Source: Lineus longissimus
Taxonomy: Eukaryota > Nemertea > Pilidiophora > Heteronemertea > Lineidae
Length of the DNA: 64,000 bases
Direction: 5' to 3'
Assembly: GCF_910592395.1 (NCBI RefSeq)
Contig: NC_088309.1
Location: 26,910,599-26,974,598, forward strand
The notes below the pieces were generated by a model. The model had not been told where the DNA came from, did not search any database, and saw nothing but the letters and a program-made list of their open reading frames with translations. Within the stretch, counting starts at the first letter, position 1. Every line of letters begins with the position of its first letter. Below, piece by piece: positions 11,001 to 23,754 of the stretch. The translations under genes and the position numbers were made by a program.

Positions 11001-13994
11001 GCACATGCAAATCAATGGTGTGTGCATTCAGTCTAAATACGACAGCTCAATTGTAAGTCTTCGTGAAGCTCTTATGATTCTGATTGAATGAAATTCACTA
11101 GCCCGCGATGGATAAGTTTCGCCAACCAATAAAGGAGAGTATAAAACAGTGGACTTACTCTAAAGCTCGAAGGTCAGCAAGATGTGCGTTATGTGTGTGG
11201 ACATGTGAATGTATCCGAGGACCAACATCTTTCAAATCGGGCATCCCAACTGAAATAAGATGAGACTTGGGTTACGAGACACTCTTCACTCTTCACTTCT
11301 AAACCCCTACCTCTGGCGGTTGGTGTAAATGGCCAGGTATTGAAATACTCTTTGTTATCAGAGAAAACCATAGAGTCTGTTAACCTCAGCATCATGAAAT
11401 TAATACGAAATTGGCCTACCTTCATGTAACTTCTCTATGTACAAATGGAGCGATAAGTTCCACAACTGGATAACACTCAAGAGGTTGAGGTTGCCTCCTT
11501 CATAGGTATTGCTAACAGCCCTCTGGAAAAACAACATATGCAAATATAATCATCGTAAGTCTCATCTCAATTTTCTGTTCTGCAGCCATTTCAGGAGTGT
11601 CAGGGAACTTGATTACACTCTGTCTATATAAATCAGTCTCAACTGACATACCCTCTATTTTGAACTCCTAATGATCCAGGTTGAAAAGTCATTAGCTCAG
11701 CACAACCAGATTGAACCCCTTTGGCTCTTGGAGGCAACTAGTCTTTAGTGAACAGATAAATCTAGCTTACCGACTGAATCTCCCTATCGAACTCCCTGAG
11801 TAACATCTCTGGCACCTTGACATTGATATTACTGGCATCGATCTTGTACTTGTCCGCCACACCTTGTAATATTGATTGAATGATATCTCTCTCTTGTTGG
11901 CTGTCACGGAAGTAGTCACACAAACTCTTCCACAGAGACCGCACCTTCTGTATTTTCTGTGTCCTCCTCACTGTTTGTATATCGAGATCATAATCACTTA
12001 TCCCACCAGAACGTTGGCTGCGAGGAATAGGGCTGAAAAATTGCAACAACAGAACTCTTTACGTATTGTTTGATACCACTGTCTCGGCATTGTCAAAAAT
12101 AGACTCAATAGGTGGTTTGAAACAATAGTTTTTTGAGTCACGCTGTGACTGTCAGACTCCTTACCTGCCTCTGTCAGCTGACACCTGCAGCAACGTGTTC
12201 AATTCCTTTTCCTTGTCTCGTGCTAATTTAGAGAGATGACGATGATCTTTTACCAATTCCCTGGAAAATGTGACAGCCAGTTATCAATATGCTGTTATCG
12301 ACATTCTGTCAGTTGTATTGCACCACCCTTTGCTGATTCATGTGTTAGTGTCTCTCATCCAATACAATGCTTGGTAATCACAGCAACACTTGAGTGAAAC
12401 TGAATCCGTCTTCCACTTTCAGACAAAAGCCCTAATACTAATTGGTCAAGAGAGGCACCGCGAAAAGATTGCTTTCTTTCGGAAAATCCCACTGACAATT
12501 CAAAAGACTGTGTTCATTTTAGAAGATACTCACGAAGCATAGTGTTGCCATTCTTTCTGTATAAGAGCCAGCTCTTGCAACCTGTTGAAGAACTTCTGTC
12601 TATATCGCACTGAATTTGCTTCTACTGCTGTCTCTACCATGTCTCCAAGATGAATGGAATCAGGCGTTAGTGTTGGGTGATGCAGTTGGTCTCTCCGACC
12701 TGAAAAAGACAAAGCAAGCATTTGAAATATACAGACAATGCATCTCACCACTGTTATTTCTTCTGCAATTGCTCTTGTGAGAATTTCTTATGTGTAACTT
12801 CATTTGAACAGCACCAGTATGAGTTACTGGTACTGACTCCTCCTTTAGACATCACCTGTGTCACAATTTGTCTAGAATAAACTTGACACTGTCACAACTG
12901 AGAAAACTACTACTACACAGAACTACTAAAAGTGAGTGTGTCTACTTAGATCCAATTCCCAGTGAATCACCCCTGAAAGCATCTTAAAGATGCTGTTACA
13001 GTGACATACCATATTCGTTTCTGCTAACTTTTAGTAGGACGTAGCGTGTGAATGCAGCAAGTAACTGGCAGAATCTGCCGCCACCAGGGGAGAGGAATAA
13101 AGAGGCCACCACTCGGGGAAGATGAGCATCTGAGTCTTTCTGAAAAGAACATATCTAAGGCTGGAAACCAGTTTTCAAAGGCCATCTGGGCAAATACCAT
13201 GGTCACACTAACTTATCAAATGGAACAAACCTATTTTAAAGGTAGTCGTAATCTTCAGATTAGTTTTTTAGATTGGACGACTTCTTACCTCAGAAATTTC
13301 TGTAAGCCACTTTATACAAACTTTTCTGAAAAGAGGTTCTTGTTTTCTGTCTGCTATTGGCCAACACTCCCTGAAACATAACACAGAAAAACACATCTTA
13401 TTGATGAGCCTTAAACCTGGTTGCCACCGTCTTGGATGACCCTGCCAACTACAACACACATAGACAGGTGTTATCTATCCAGTTTCTTCATTAAGTATTA
13501 CATCAACAATACTGTCAATAGTATAAGGTCACTCACCTAAAATATTCTCGACATTGAATTGGGTTCAGTTTCTTGAACAAGAAGTGCATTACCGTTTCAA
13601 AGGCACTTTTGTTGGGAACATCAAATATATTCCTGAAATAAACACAAATGAGCAGACCTTTGAACAGACGGAAAGAGATAGATTTGATTTGTAATTTGAA
13701 TAGAAGAAAGAATGCACTATAAATCTATCACGAAAAGTTATCTCTCCATTATAGATTTGGAACGCTCCAAATGATTGGACATCATTGAAGCCCACTGGCT
13801 AACAATTCACTTCACATCACTTATTTAATTAAACAAGTTACAAATAAAGAATTCAAAAATCAAACATACTTATTGAAAGGTATCCTGGCACTTGTTGCTG
13901 TTGCATCAAATCCTAAGAGTAGCAGATCAGTAACGAAAACCCGTCTGATATCCAGAGGAGCATGCGAATCTTCACAAAAATCACGTCCTTTCAT
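5072..13994 (-). CDS. HAUS6: HAUS6, augmin complex subunit
   Basis: Augmin subunit 6 (FAM29A). In known systems augmin recruits gamma-tubulin rings to spindle microtubules, and HAUS6 contacts NEDD1 through its C-terminal part. About 20 coding exons give roughly 1,100 residues (human 955). The N-terminal HAUS6 domain is clear: LLLLGFDATATS, then NIFDVPNKSAFETVMHFLF, CREYFR, ECWPIADRKQEPLFRKVC, and VVASLFLSPGGGRF. The coiled-coil part follows, with KIQKVRSLW and NTYEGGNLNLLSVIQLWN matching human KIQKVRSLW and NVYEAGKLNLLTVIQLLN. The C-terminal half is long, acidic and Ser/Thr-Pro rich (PPTPPIN, TPKSSG, TTPTTPDRK), as in the human protein. The last exon (5072-5109) adds DDDSLLVPSSP and the stop. 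Start chosen at the first ATG of the exon with MKGRDFCED; a spliced 5' UTR is likely because an AG acceptor lies 14 bases before it. Two foldback elements sit in its introns. Confidence 0.95.
5130..5469. mobile_element. Foldback MITE copy 1 (TTAA-type, piggyBac-like), in last HAUS6 intron
   Basis: The left end reads TTAGCACCTTCAGCGCCGAA. The same end, starting TTAACACCTTCAGC, bounds the two copies at 10013 and 19793. The right end is the inverse but degraded (GGTTCGGTGTTGGAA, with a short deletion). Almost the whole element folds on itself: subterminal CCAAATCCCCC/GGGGGATTTGG, then AACCAGCTCAAAG and its complement, then several alternating copies of GCCATCGCCATCTTC and CTGAAGATGGCGATGGC. No ORF. 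It begins only 20 bases upstream of the final HAUS6 exon on the transcribed strand. Confidence 0.8.
9639..9870. other. A/T-homopolymer-rich intronic tract in HAUS6
   Basis: Runs of 7-10 A or T alternate with two similar words, CGAACCCGCCACTTAC near 9644 and GCGAACCCGCCGCCAT near 9701. It lies within a HAUS6 intron and contains no plausible exon. It could be a decayed repeat, but no ends or target duplication can be defined. Confidence 0.3.
10013..10403. mobile_element. Foldback MITE copy 2 (TTAA-type, piggyBac-like), in HAUS6 intron
   Basis: It starts TTAACACCTTCAGCGGCGAA and ends CGGCGCTGAAGGTGTTAA, so it has inverted ends flanked by TTAA on both sides, 391 bp in all. The inside is a chain of inverted segments shared with copies 1 and 3 (CATCGCCATCTTCAGGGCAA and its complement; GAACTGAAAAGACC and its complement). 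The left arm carries CACGTAGATCTAC, part of a palindrome seen complete in copy 3. There is no coding capacity, so it would depend on an enzyme supplied elsewhere. TTAA as target site is known for piggyBac elements; the family assignment is inference. Confidence 0.85.
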
Positions 13995-14628
13995 TTTGAC
14001 AGCAGTTTCTGTGATAAAGAATATAAGAAAAAATTTGATATGAAACTACAAAAACATGAAAAACAAGTCAACTCATTCTGATTTGTTGACATCAGGCTTG
14101 ATTTGGGACCTGTCGAAAAAAGGGTGTGAATTTTACCATGAAACAATGCTGTACATTTTCTGGAACAAAAAAGGTCGAGACAAATCGGGTCAATACTCGA
14201 GGCAGCTTGGAGAAAACAGTATGTTTCAAGTATACCTTATTTGCAAATTATTTGAACTAAGTATTGACGAGCACCAAATCATATATCATTTCATCTATTC
14301 AGGAATAAAGCGGTAAAACTAAAATAAAAACTTGTAAAAATTCATCCACACCGCCACGACGTGAGATTCTACAGATCTTGGATTTCGACCTGATATAAAG
14401 TCGATGTACGTGCTTATGAAATCCTAGTAAGACAAACCAGTCAACCGATATAGATTTATGAATATTTTCTATGAAACTTTTAGGTGTAAACTCTATTCTT
14501 AGCCAAAATACATTATTTTTTCGGACTTGCAATTAATGCTGACACCTTGCGGTTAGAGGTGGAACTGAATTACACAACTTTTTGGACAGTCCTGTCAGTG
14601 TCAGTGGAAAGAAAAACCTGTTCACAAA
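13995..14628. promoter_or_regulatory. Head-to-head spacer of HAUS6 and SDHAF4
   Basis: 634 bp between the divergent start codons. It must hold the 5' UTRs of both genes, including a likely splice into the first HAUS6 coding exon at about 14008. No strong CCAAT, TATA or CpG-rich core is evident by eye. ORFs crossing it on both strands do not look like protein. Confidence 0.4.
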
Positions 14629-15330
14629 ATGTCACGATTTTCCACAATGTCCCTTATTTCACGATTATCAGGTACTTACCTTATTGTTGTACAAACGAGT
14701 TGGATGCTCTGTGTACTATTTGTTTGTCTAAAAGGCCAAGGTTTTCGAGTTCTTGACTTCAGGCATGCAAAAACAGGGTGTACCAAAAAACTAGTCCCTC
14801 TCCCATTATGCTCATGATACTGGCCCCTGTGCCCAGAACACACATGTTCAACCCATGTTGATACTCTGTAATGCCTTATGGTGTGAAAGGAAGGACATCA
14901 TTTGTCGTGATGAGGGAGAGAAACCTGGTAACAACCGCCCTTCTGTAGACTAGTGACCCTCCTGCAAACTATGTGCGAAATAAAACTGTTGAGTGTTGTG
15001 CATTCTTTCATTTTAGGTTCACTTCACCAGACACCAAGACCAAAGGTGCCAATCAAACAGACAGCAGTTATTCTTACCAGATCATATGCTGACCAAAAAG
15101 ATACTGCCACAAAGAAAGCAGCATTAAAGAAGGCATCAACTCCCACAGGCAAATTAGACAACAAAATTGAGACGTCCAAAGAGGAAGCTCGGCCTGTGGT
15201 TGAAGAAGTTGTCTTTGAGCCTTTTCCTGATGATACCAATCCAGAGACTGGAGAGATTAATGGACCAAGAGGGCCGGAGCCAACAAGATATGGAGACTGG
15301 GAAAGGAAGGGCAGATGTTCAGACTTTTAG
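14629..15330 (+). CDS. SDHAF4: SDHAF4, succinate dehydrogenase assembly factor 4
   Basis: Mitochondrial chaperone that binds flavinylated SDHA and helps it join SDHB during assembly of respiratory complex II. Two exons, 14629-14671 and 15017-15330, encode 118 residues (human 108). The conserved C-terminus is diagnostic: [20 protein letters not shown] then [18 protein letters not shown], against the human [19 protein letters not shown] end. The N-terminus ([15 protein letters not shown], then TRSYA) is basic and Ser-rich with no acidic residues, as expected of a mitochondrial presequence. A second in-frame ATG seven codons... more exactly at MSLISRL is an alternative start. The donor AG|GTACTTAC and acceptor TTTTAG|GTTC join in phase. 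An AATAAA at 15916-15921 is a candidate 3' end. Confidence 0.96.
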
Positions 15331-16554
15331 TGCTTTATAATTGACAATATAAGTTGATTTGTTTGAAAAGATGAAAAGGATAAGACAGTCATGACAGTAT
15401 TAGGTTTCATGTACCGGGTAATAAATTTTCGATGGTAGTCGATCACTGATGTTTGTGTGGAGCTGTGTATTGAACTGAAGGCATGATGGTGACGGAGGGA
15501 GCAACAGTCCATGTCTTTTCAGATCAGTTGTGGTCTTCTCTGCACATGATTTCTCCATACTTCGCAGTTGAGGTCGATGAAGGTCTGGACTCCGATTGTA
15601 TTGTTATTGCATTTTATAGAAATTGTAACAGTCCTTGGCTGTTAACAAAAATAGACACGGACGTTACAAAGGCTGTCCCACAGGAGCCAGCAAGTGATAG
15701 CGGTAACCCGTTCGCAGCTGTGACGTCCATCCTCGTGTGACTACATCCCAGGAGGTGCCACTCAGTTCAGGTTTCAAGTGGTTGTGACAATGTCTCCACA
15801 GTACTGAACTGACACCCAAGTCCAAATAGTGATGTTTCGACATTCTAGATTACCATCAGTGTTTTGCTTGCATTCTATTACTACAGCTCCTGGATTGGTA
15901 ATAGTTGATTTTTTGAATAAAACCAAACCAAACAAAGTTTCTAAAATGTTGATCATATAATTGAACAGCTTTACAACATACAACAACTTCCCAGCTACAG
16001 TCACAGTACTCCGTTCATGCACTATGATTTCATCTTCAAGGAAAAGGAAATTACCTTGGACAGCGCGTGATCATTAGGCTAAGCCACAAAACCAATTCAC
16101 AAATCTCTTAAATGTGAAATGTCAAAAATACTTATACACGATTTGAATCCGAGCACATAATATGTCATTTTCAACCACATACATGTAATGCTGGTTGTAT
16201 AATACAAACACATACCGGTAAATGGATTTATCACACTTTAAAAGTTGACAAACTTGTACATCAGAGTTGACAGTTCTCTCCCCTTAAATATGTTGGTAAG
16301 ATCTGTAAGTTTACCACTTAACAAATGCTTCACAACATTTTCTCCGCTATATGTTCCACCTGACACACTGAATAATCTAATCTTACAGCTATACAAATGC
16401 ATGATCTAACACCTCATGACAATGGAGGAGCTTTAAATGACTTGTCTGGACAAACACGTTATCATTTTCCTTCTCATCTCACAAGCAAGCAGAATATCTA
16501 AAGTCCATTTCTGATTATTCTTGTCCTCCCTTGACTTTGTACTAGTGGTATTCC
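15331..16554. other. Tail-to-tail spacer of SDHAF4 and NCBP1 (3' UTRs)
   Basis: No supported exon on either strand. A plus-strand AATAAA at 15916-15921 suits SDHAF4. No exact AATAAA was found for NCBP1 on the minus strand, so its 3' end is not placed. Several ACATGTA and TACATGTAA words occur. Confidence 0.45.
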
Positions 16555-19500
16555 TCATGACTTGAGTGAGCAGAACTGCTGGAACACCTCAAGGATGTGA
16601 CTGTCAGTGTCGCTGGTGAACATCAAAGTCTCCAGGGTCTGGATGTACTTGTAGACTTGCTCATGGTGCTGAAATAGAGAGAACAAGAACATCAATGTTG
16701 TTCATGAGGACTGATTTAGGTAGAACTTTTGAATCAGTCAACATGTCTATTGACAACTAGTAAAAGAAGATAATCTTGACACATAAATGATGTCTGCTCA
16801 CCATGAGAAAAGTCTGCTGCAGTCTCTCAATGACCCACTTGAACCATGGTGTGCTGACATCTTTCCCCTCCGCTTCACAGCGTGCAAGATGCTCAGTCAG
16901 AATGATGATAAAGCGCTGAAAGAAAGACCATGAAACTATACAAGACATAAGCATGTTGTACCCAAGCATGGGCACTCCTGTCTTTTCAAAACTGACAAGT
17001 CAGTAAATCTTACTACATGTAAGCGCTGATGCTGGTTCATCCAAGGATACAAACCAGGCCTCTTTCCTAACTCAGAAGAAGGAAGTGCTGGCTGATTGTG
17101 ATATTTGTCTCAGACAGGAATATCAAAGCATTCTGCTCACCTGGAAAATGATAAGGAATAGATTTTTCTGTTCACTCTGTGCTCCTTCAAGCCGCTCTTC
17201 CATTCTCTCTATCATCTCATCTGATGGGATGTCTTCATCTCGAATATCGTCCTCAAATCCATCACGAAGCTGCAATAGGAAAAGACTACTTTTTACAAAA
17301 GTGTCTAGCTAGAGTAGGAGTACCAGGTTGGCAAAAGGTTTTTTTTCTCGCTCATCAAGTTTCAACGATACTTTGGCCAACAGATCTCGTCTGTAGCCGA
17401 TAAGGAGCTTCTTTACCACCAATTTCTTTATCTACAGGTGTGCGTTCACCTGTGGAAAGCCTGAAGGTGATGGACCATGACTTCTTATGTTTTATCATAG
17501 ATAAAATTGCATTTGTTGACAAAATGTCCCATGTACCTTTCTCTGCGCTGCCTCCAACCTATCTTTGGCATCCTCCACTTCCTTCTGTAGCTTAGCAACA
17601 TGTTTGTTCATCTTCTTGATGGTGGCGTGCATGATTTCCCACACATAGAAACTGAGAAGGAAAAAGTTTTATGATCAATCCTGTCTTACACATTTCTATC
17701 TCCGACCAAAGGAAAGACAACCTGGCAAACCAACCAAATGTAGTGCTTGTGAAACTGAAATTGGTTTACCACAGTTTCATTGAACTGCAGCTTTCGCACC
17801 ACACAGGACAAATCGAACTGACTTGACAAATATGCAGTAGTGAAAACTGTGTCCCACCAAATTGCTCAGCTCGATGATATGTACCTGGTGAAGTCCCGGA
17901 TCATTTCATTCGAGAACAACCAATTGGCAACAGACGAACACTCAACGATCTGCGTCTTCAGCATCTTGTCAACAAGGACAGAAAGGATCTGAAAGGAAAC
18001 AGAATCATCCTGTATTAGCAAAATTTCCAATTGTCCTCATCTGATTTGAAAAGTTTACATCCACACGTTTAGCACAACTCTAAGCTCGGAATATGAGTTT
18101 ACCTGTTGGTGATCCTTCCAGACCTCATACATAGACTTGAGGATGTACATCTGACTCTCCTCTGCCTCACCAAACGCTTTGAACAAATAGTGAAACCTGC
18201 AAACAGAGCAGTGACAGATTAGACAGTATAGTACAAATGTATATAGCATGAGATTGGATACAAAAAGGAGATATACATGTAGGCAGATAGGGATTGAGGG
18301 GATGAAAAGGTGGAGAAAATGGGTAGACCGGATGGAGGTATTGTTTTATTTTGTATAAAGAGCATCCTTATCAGTGTGAAGCTCTCAACCTGACATTCAG
18401 TTTACAATATGAGTGTCATGAAATCAACTGGACTATGGGTAGAATTTTGACTGGTTGAACTGAGAGGCACTTACTTGGCTATGGCAGCGAATGAATGGCT
18501 GAATGATTTACTTCCAAGATACAGGATGGTCGACACAAACACGTCTATCTTCAGGGGGTGGTATTTGAAACTGGAGTCAGCTGAGAAAGGGAGGAGAAAA
18601 CATTCATGGAAAAAGATGAAGTGCAAGATATGAGTGATCCATATTTCATCAGCCAATTGACCCCAAAACTTTGCCAAAAAAGCAATTGCTCATTATAGGA
18701 ATACCACACGTAAATTCAAGAGTACAAACGCCATGGAAGACTTTTTCATACCTAAAAACCAACCAATAACATATTCTAATAGGAACCTTACAATCATCAT
18801 CCATGGGGTTGGGCAACTCCCTGAGGATTTCCAAGGCCTCTTCTGGGGAGCACTTGGATTTCACAGCCTGCATCAGCTTGTGAGCAACCATAGTGCCAGG
18901 AAGGCTGCCGGCTCCTTCGTCCTCATACTTGTAATGTGGACCAGGTTTGATGGGCAGGAGTGGTTCGAACTCATCAGGCAAGATATCCACAATCCTCTGG
19001 TGGTATGAAAGCCTCATGATCTTTAAGGCGACTTCCCGGATGAATTTTGGCTTTGGAAGCTCTGGGTCCATCTGAGTACATGCCACCCAATCGTCCCAAC
19101 TCCAGCGGAACTGGAAGTTGCTCAAGTGATAGCTGAACCAGTTGCAAAACCTTTCAATGCAAGCTGTGTTCATGGCGTCAAGACGATCGTAGAGCAACTC
19201 GGTCGCCTGAGCAAGCTGTTCCAATTGGTCAAGGTCATGATAACTATGATCTGAATCAAGCTAGCTTTATATGTATATCCCATAACTGACACACAATCAC
19301 TGTTTTCGTCGCAGATGACCACCGCAAATGAGCGTTTTTTGTTGCATGTGATCATCATTGCAGGACACACAGTTTTTCATACCAAAGTTCTAAACCATCC
19401 CCAAAGCACATGGATTTCTTTTCAAGGATACAACTTGTGGCATGGATCCTGGCTGTAGCTTGCAGAGTTCAATCAGCAATGAACCGTAGAAGATATCTAG

Positions 19501-22500
19501 GTACGGTGCTCTTGGCAGGTAGAATAACTGGGCAAACACAACCTGAAGAAAAAGAAGAATAGAAGTGAACAACACAAAAGTAATGAAATCATCTGCAAGC
19601 ATTCCAGATAGGCAATTGGGGACTGGTGGTGGTTCCAAGTTAGCAATTTAACAACATGCATGTAATTTAAAGAATTCACAATGTACAGTTAATCCTCCCT
19701 CAGTGGAAATCTCTGTATGCAGGACAACCTCTCCATTAAGGACATTGATTAACTTCTTTCAAATGGACATCTCTTCTCAGGACACATCTCTATTAACACC
19801 TTCAGCGCCGAACCTAAGTGGCCCAAATCCTCCCTCCCTCCCTTTGAACTGGTTACCGGAGTCTCATGGACTTCATAAAAGAACTACGCCGTCGCCATCT
19901 TCAGGGCAAGGTAGGAACTGAAGACAAGAAGACGTCTTCACAGTTCCTACCTTGCCCTGAAGATGGCGATGGCGTAGTAAGTAAGTAAGTAAGTAAGTAA
20001 TTTTATTGCTCAATCTAACAAGATAGACAATGCAACAGTAGAACACACAATGATACACATATTAACGTTACATGAATGTACAAGACGGAGACCGGTGAAA
20101 TTGTTCGGAAGCTCTTGGAGTGAACAGAACGTTGGAGTAAATAGAACGTTCTATTCACTCCAAGGGAAGCCGTAGTTCTTTCATGAAGTCATTTGAAGGT
20201 CTGAACTACGCCATCGCCATCTTCAGGACACGGTAGGAACTGAAAAGACCGTTTGGTCTCTTTGGTTCCTACCTTTCCCTCAAGATGGCGATGGCGTAGT
20301 TTTTTCATGAAGTCCATGAGACTCCCATAACCAGCTCAAAGAGGGGGGATTTGGGCCACGTAGATCTACGTGGTTCGGCGCTGAAGGTGTTAAGAACAAC
20401 ATTTGACCGCAAAGATTTCCTTACCTCCACTATCATATAGTTGAGTGGAATTTTATTCTTCGTGGGGAAGCTGAGCAGAGCTGCGGCACTGAAAAGGAAG
20501 AAGCATTCAAGCCAATGAGCCAAAAATATCACAGTGAAACAATCACATCATCAGTTTATGAATTCAGTCTTGTCAGCTCCAGGATCCAGTCAACTCAGCA
20601 TATCGCCAACCTACCAGTCTTTCCGCTCCAAGTGATGAGTATGTAGAATCCTATGGAGCTGTTCTTCAATCAGGTATCTCTCTATAGCATGACTTCCTGG
20701 CAGGATTGGGCCCTGAAAAAGAGGACAATCTACATAAGCATGGAGTATGCCAGGATATAAAAGAGGCAGCAGAGGCTATCTGGGACCATACAGCCTCTCC
20801 AAAAGATAGCTAATTGGATGTTGAGCAGGAAACCTACCTCTGGCACATCTGTGAAGTCAAACAGCCTAAAGACGACAGCAGGGAAGGGGTACTCAGCTTC
20901 TTCATGATGTGAAGGCGGGATGATCTGGGGTAACGTGTGTTGTAATGCCTCACAAAGGATCCCGTCAAATGCCAGGTAGGGACGAACAATCTGCTTCTCA
21001 ATCCACTTGTTGTTCTTGAGTGTCTTGACTTGGGCCATGAGGGCATCCAGGTACTGTAGTGAATAAGAGAAAGTGACAAACTGAAGTTGACACAAAGAGT
21101 AATGAATAGACTCCTTTGTCTTGGTTTTAGGTCAGACGAGTAAATACTCTCGTATAAACAATACTGGGTTTCTTCCCCCAAGCATGTCCAGTCGCTTCAA
21201 GCACAGTTCTTGTAATGGTCCCAGAATGCAGAAGTGATTTACTGAAAGTAACTCAATAGACATTCTTAGTGAAACTAAATGAGGCAAATAGTTTCTTACC
21301 TCTTCCTGTGGATGTGGGTCATCACTTGACCAAACTTTCAATGCTGGCAAATGGACTTTCTGGCGCTTACTGAAAAGAAAGTACAAAGTTTCTTACAAAG
21401 TTGCAAAAAACTTAGTGACCAGTCTGACCTACTGCTTTATGTTAGCAAATGAGATTGTTCTGGTCATATACCTGTAAATGTGATACCACAATCAAACCTA
21501 CCTGAGGTAATTTTCAATAGTGAGGAGCATCCTGTTGAACTCAGCTTCCTTCTTCTCATACAGTTCTCTGCCAGCCCAAGGCAGGGATGAAAGGACTGCA
21601 TACACATACCAATCAGACCTCACCTAAAGTCAGAGGAAAGATTTAAGTGTAAGATGGGACCCAGGAAACACAAACTTTTATGCTTTTTACAATTTACCAT
21701 TCAACTTTATTGAGGTAGGTTGAAGTTTTGACTGACACATTCAGATTACCTCAAGGTAAATGCTGTGATGTAAATATTTGTTCAGAGAGTCATGTTAAAG
21801 AAATCAGACACCTAACACAACAGAGGGATGATTGAATTGTATGGCAATACTGTCTTACCTGTGGGATGTTATCCTCCAATGTGACCTCCACAAAGTTATC
21901 AAACATCGCAAGTAAAGACCCTGCTACGATCACATGGCAGTTGACAAGGTCAGACAGAAACCGGACCTAAAAAAAGAAATTGAAAATGTTGGTTTGTAGA
22001 TTCATAGGACAATTGGGCGACTTATACTGCACCCAGCAACCTAGTTAATGTAGTTTCAGTGTGAAGTTGTACAATGTGAGGTGCACAAGTTTTTCCCGGA
22101 TGGAGTCAAGATAGGCAGATAAGGCAAGTGGTCTAGTACTAGACAACGCCAAAACCTTTGAGTCCAAAGAGGCTAACTGTGCCATTCAATCATGTCTGCC
22201 TTGAACTTCATTGGTGTGTCGGAAGTTTTAAGTTCACTCACAATCATCCTGGCTGGTTCGAATTCATTAGATTTGAGACACTCCTTCAAATTCCTGACCA
22301 ACATCTCCACAAACTGAAAAAAAAGTAATACATTTACATGATATAAATGACAAAGACAGCATTTACATGAAATTCCCACAGACAACAGATATTTCTAGGC
22401 AATACTTATCAGTACTTACCTCTCCTCCACAATTATAGTTCCTGGCATTTAAAAGACCAACAAGGGTGGAGTAGACAGTCACTTTCTCGGGCATTCGTGT

Positions 22501-23441
22501 CACGCTGCAATGAAAACATGTAGAGTATTGAGTTTTGTGTTTCAGTCGATCCCTGGCTGCCGTCAAGCAGAGAGAGCAGTAGATTCTTTTCAATTTAGTT
22601 TATTCAACTCCTCTGCCAACTTACCATTCTACCAATATCTTGATGATCTTGAGTTTATAATTTGCCAAATCAGCTTCCAAGACACTGGCAAGGCCTTCAA
22701 GGTTGCTCTCCAGGGATGAGGTACTCTGAAAATTAACATTTCACCAATATATTCCAATGCGTTGCAACGACATGAGAATGAGATATCATCAGAGGTCATA
22801 ATTTTATAGGTAATAACTTTTATGAGACAGGGTTGTGAATGTGAGGCACTATATGGTTGTTTGGGTGCAGACCAACCCAAGATATTCTGCTACAAATTCT
22901 TCCTGGCCAAGCCAGGGTCTGGGGCATTTCTGTCTCTGGATATCCAAGAACATTTGTTGTCTGAATTTTTAAAGACATGGTCATAAATAAGTCGATGATT
23001 ATCAATATACCGGTAATGCACATGACATAGTCATAGACACGTCACCTGCCAATGCAATAAATACCTTTTCTCCCACTCTCATGATGAGAGACTCGAGCCG
23101 ATCCTCTATGTCAACATTTTCAACAGTACGCCTTCTCTTTCTTGACCGATCTATTTCAAAATGAAAATATCATGATATACATGTAACATCAATACACATA
23201 CTTACTATTTATGTACATGTATGTACATTACACACTGGTTCCATATACACGCACAAAGCATTACAAAATGTACAGGATGAAAAATCTCATGAACCCGACA
23301 AAAAGAAACCGGTGAAAAACCGGGTCAGACACACGAAAAATAGGTGATGCATCAATTCTGTCAAAATCGAGAAGCATAACACAATGATTCCTACTCACTT
23401 TCTTCGTCGTCACTATCGCTATAGGCTCGCCGACGAGACAT
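16555..23441 (-). CDS. NCBP1: NCBP1 / CBP80, nuclear cap-binding complex large subunit
   Basis: Large subunit of the nuclear cap-binding complex; it locks NCBP2 onto the m7G cap and links capped RNA to splicing, 3' processing, export and decay factors. A many-exon minus-strand gene whose exons read collinearly with human CBP80. The first exon (23392-23441) gives [14 protein letters not shown], and the next exon [13 protein letters not shown] gives the basic Arg-rich N-terminal signal. Further matches: [100 protein letters not shown] and the C-terminal [20 protein letters not shown]. These cover the MIF4G-type N-terminal domain and both later helical domains. Stop at 16555-16557. Copy 3 of the foldback element lies in one intron. 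Divergent from the C3orf38 homologue. Confidence 0.97.
19793..20393. mobile_element. Foldback MITE copy 3 (TTAA-type), in NCBP1 intron, with nested insertion
   Basis: It starts TTAACACCTTCAGCGCCGAA and ends TTCGGCGCTGAAGGTGTTAA, a perfect 20-base inverted end with TTAA at each side. At 601 bp it is about 210 bp longer than copy 2; the extra length is the nested insertion at 19977-20165. The right arm contains the palindrome CCACGTAGATCTACGTGG. The internal inverted segments are the same as in copies 1 and 2. Confidence 0.88.
19977..20165 (-). mobile_element. Nested 3' fragment of a non-LTR retrotransposon or SINE
   Basis: On the minus strand this reads a unique sequence, then AATAAAATTACTTACTTAC: a polyadenylation signal followed by a (TTAC)n tail of about six units (19977-20000). 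A tetranucleotide tail directly after AATAAA is typical of the 3' ends of some non-LTR elements. The far boundary is uncertain and falls near an inner inverted repeat (GAACGTTCTATTCACTCCAA and its near complement) at 20117-20165, which could belong to either element. No reverse transcriptase is present, so it is a dead truncated copy. Confidence 0.5.
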
Positions 23442-23754
23442 TTTAGACAAAGTTCTCTCCAAAATTGATGGCGGTGCGTGCTTTTCACATCAGTGAATTG
23501 TAACGGCATGGTTGTAATATTTTTGTTCAATCTTAAAAATAACCTCCTTTTAGACATATTTTTGCTAATATTTTGCAATGATTATTTTGAATACTCTTAT
23601 GAAGCCAAATAAAATTTGTATTCGAGTGGTATATTTTAGATTTTATGTTTAAAAATGTTTCATCGTCAACTGATAACGCAAAATTTCAATTTTCCAAATT
23701 TTGGGATTTTTCACTGTCAGAAAACGCATTATTTCATGGTTTCTGCTGGCAGCA
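23442..23754. promoter_or_regulatory. Head-to-head spacer of NCBP1 and C3orf38 homologue
   Basis: 313 bp between divergent ATGs, AT-rich in the middle (23520-23700), with CpG-containing words near each start codon. No TATA box is placed for either gene. It is short enough that a shared nucleosome-free promoter is the simplest reading. Confidence 0.5.
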
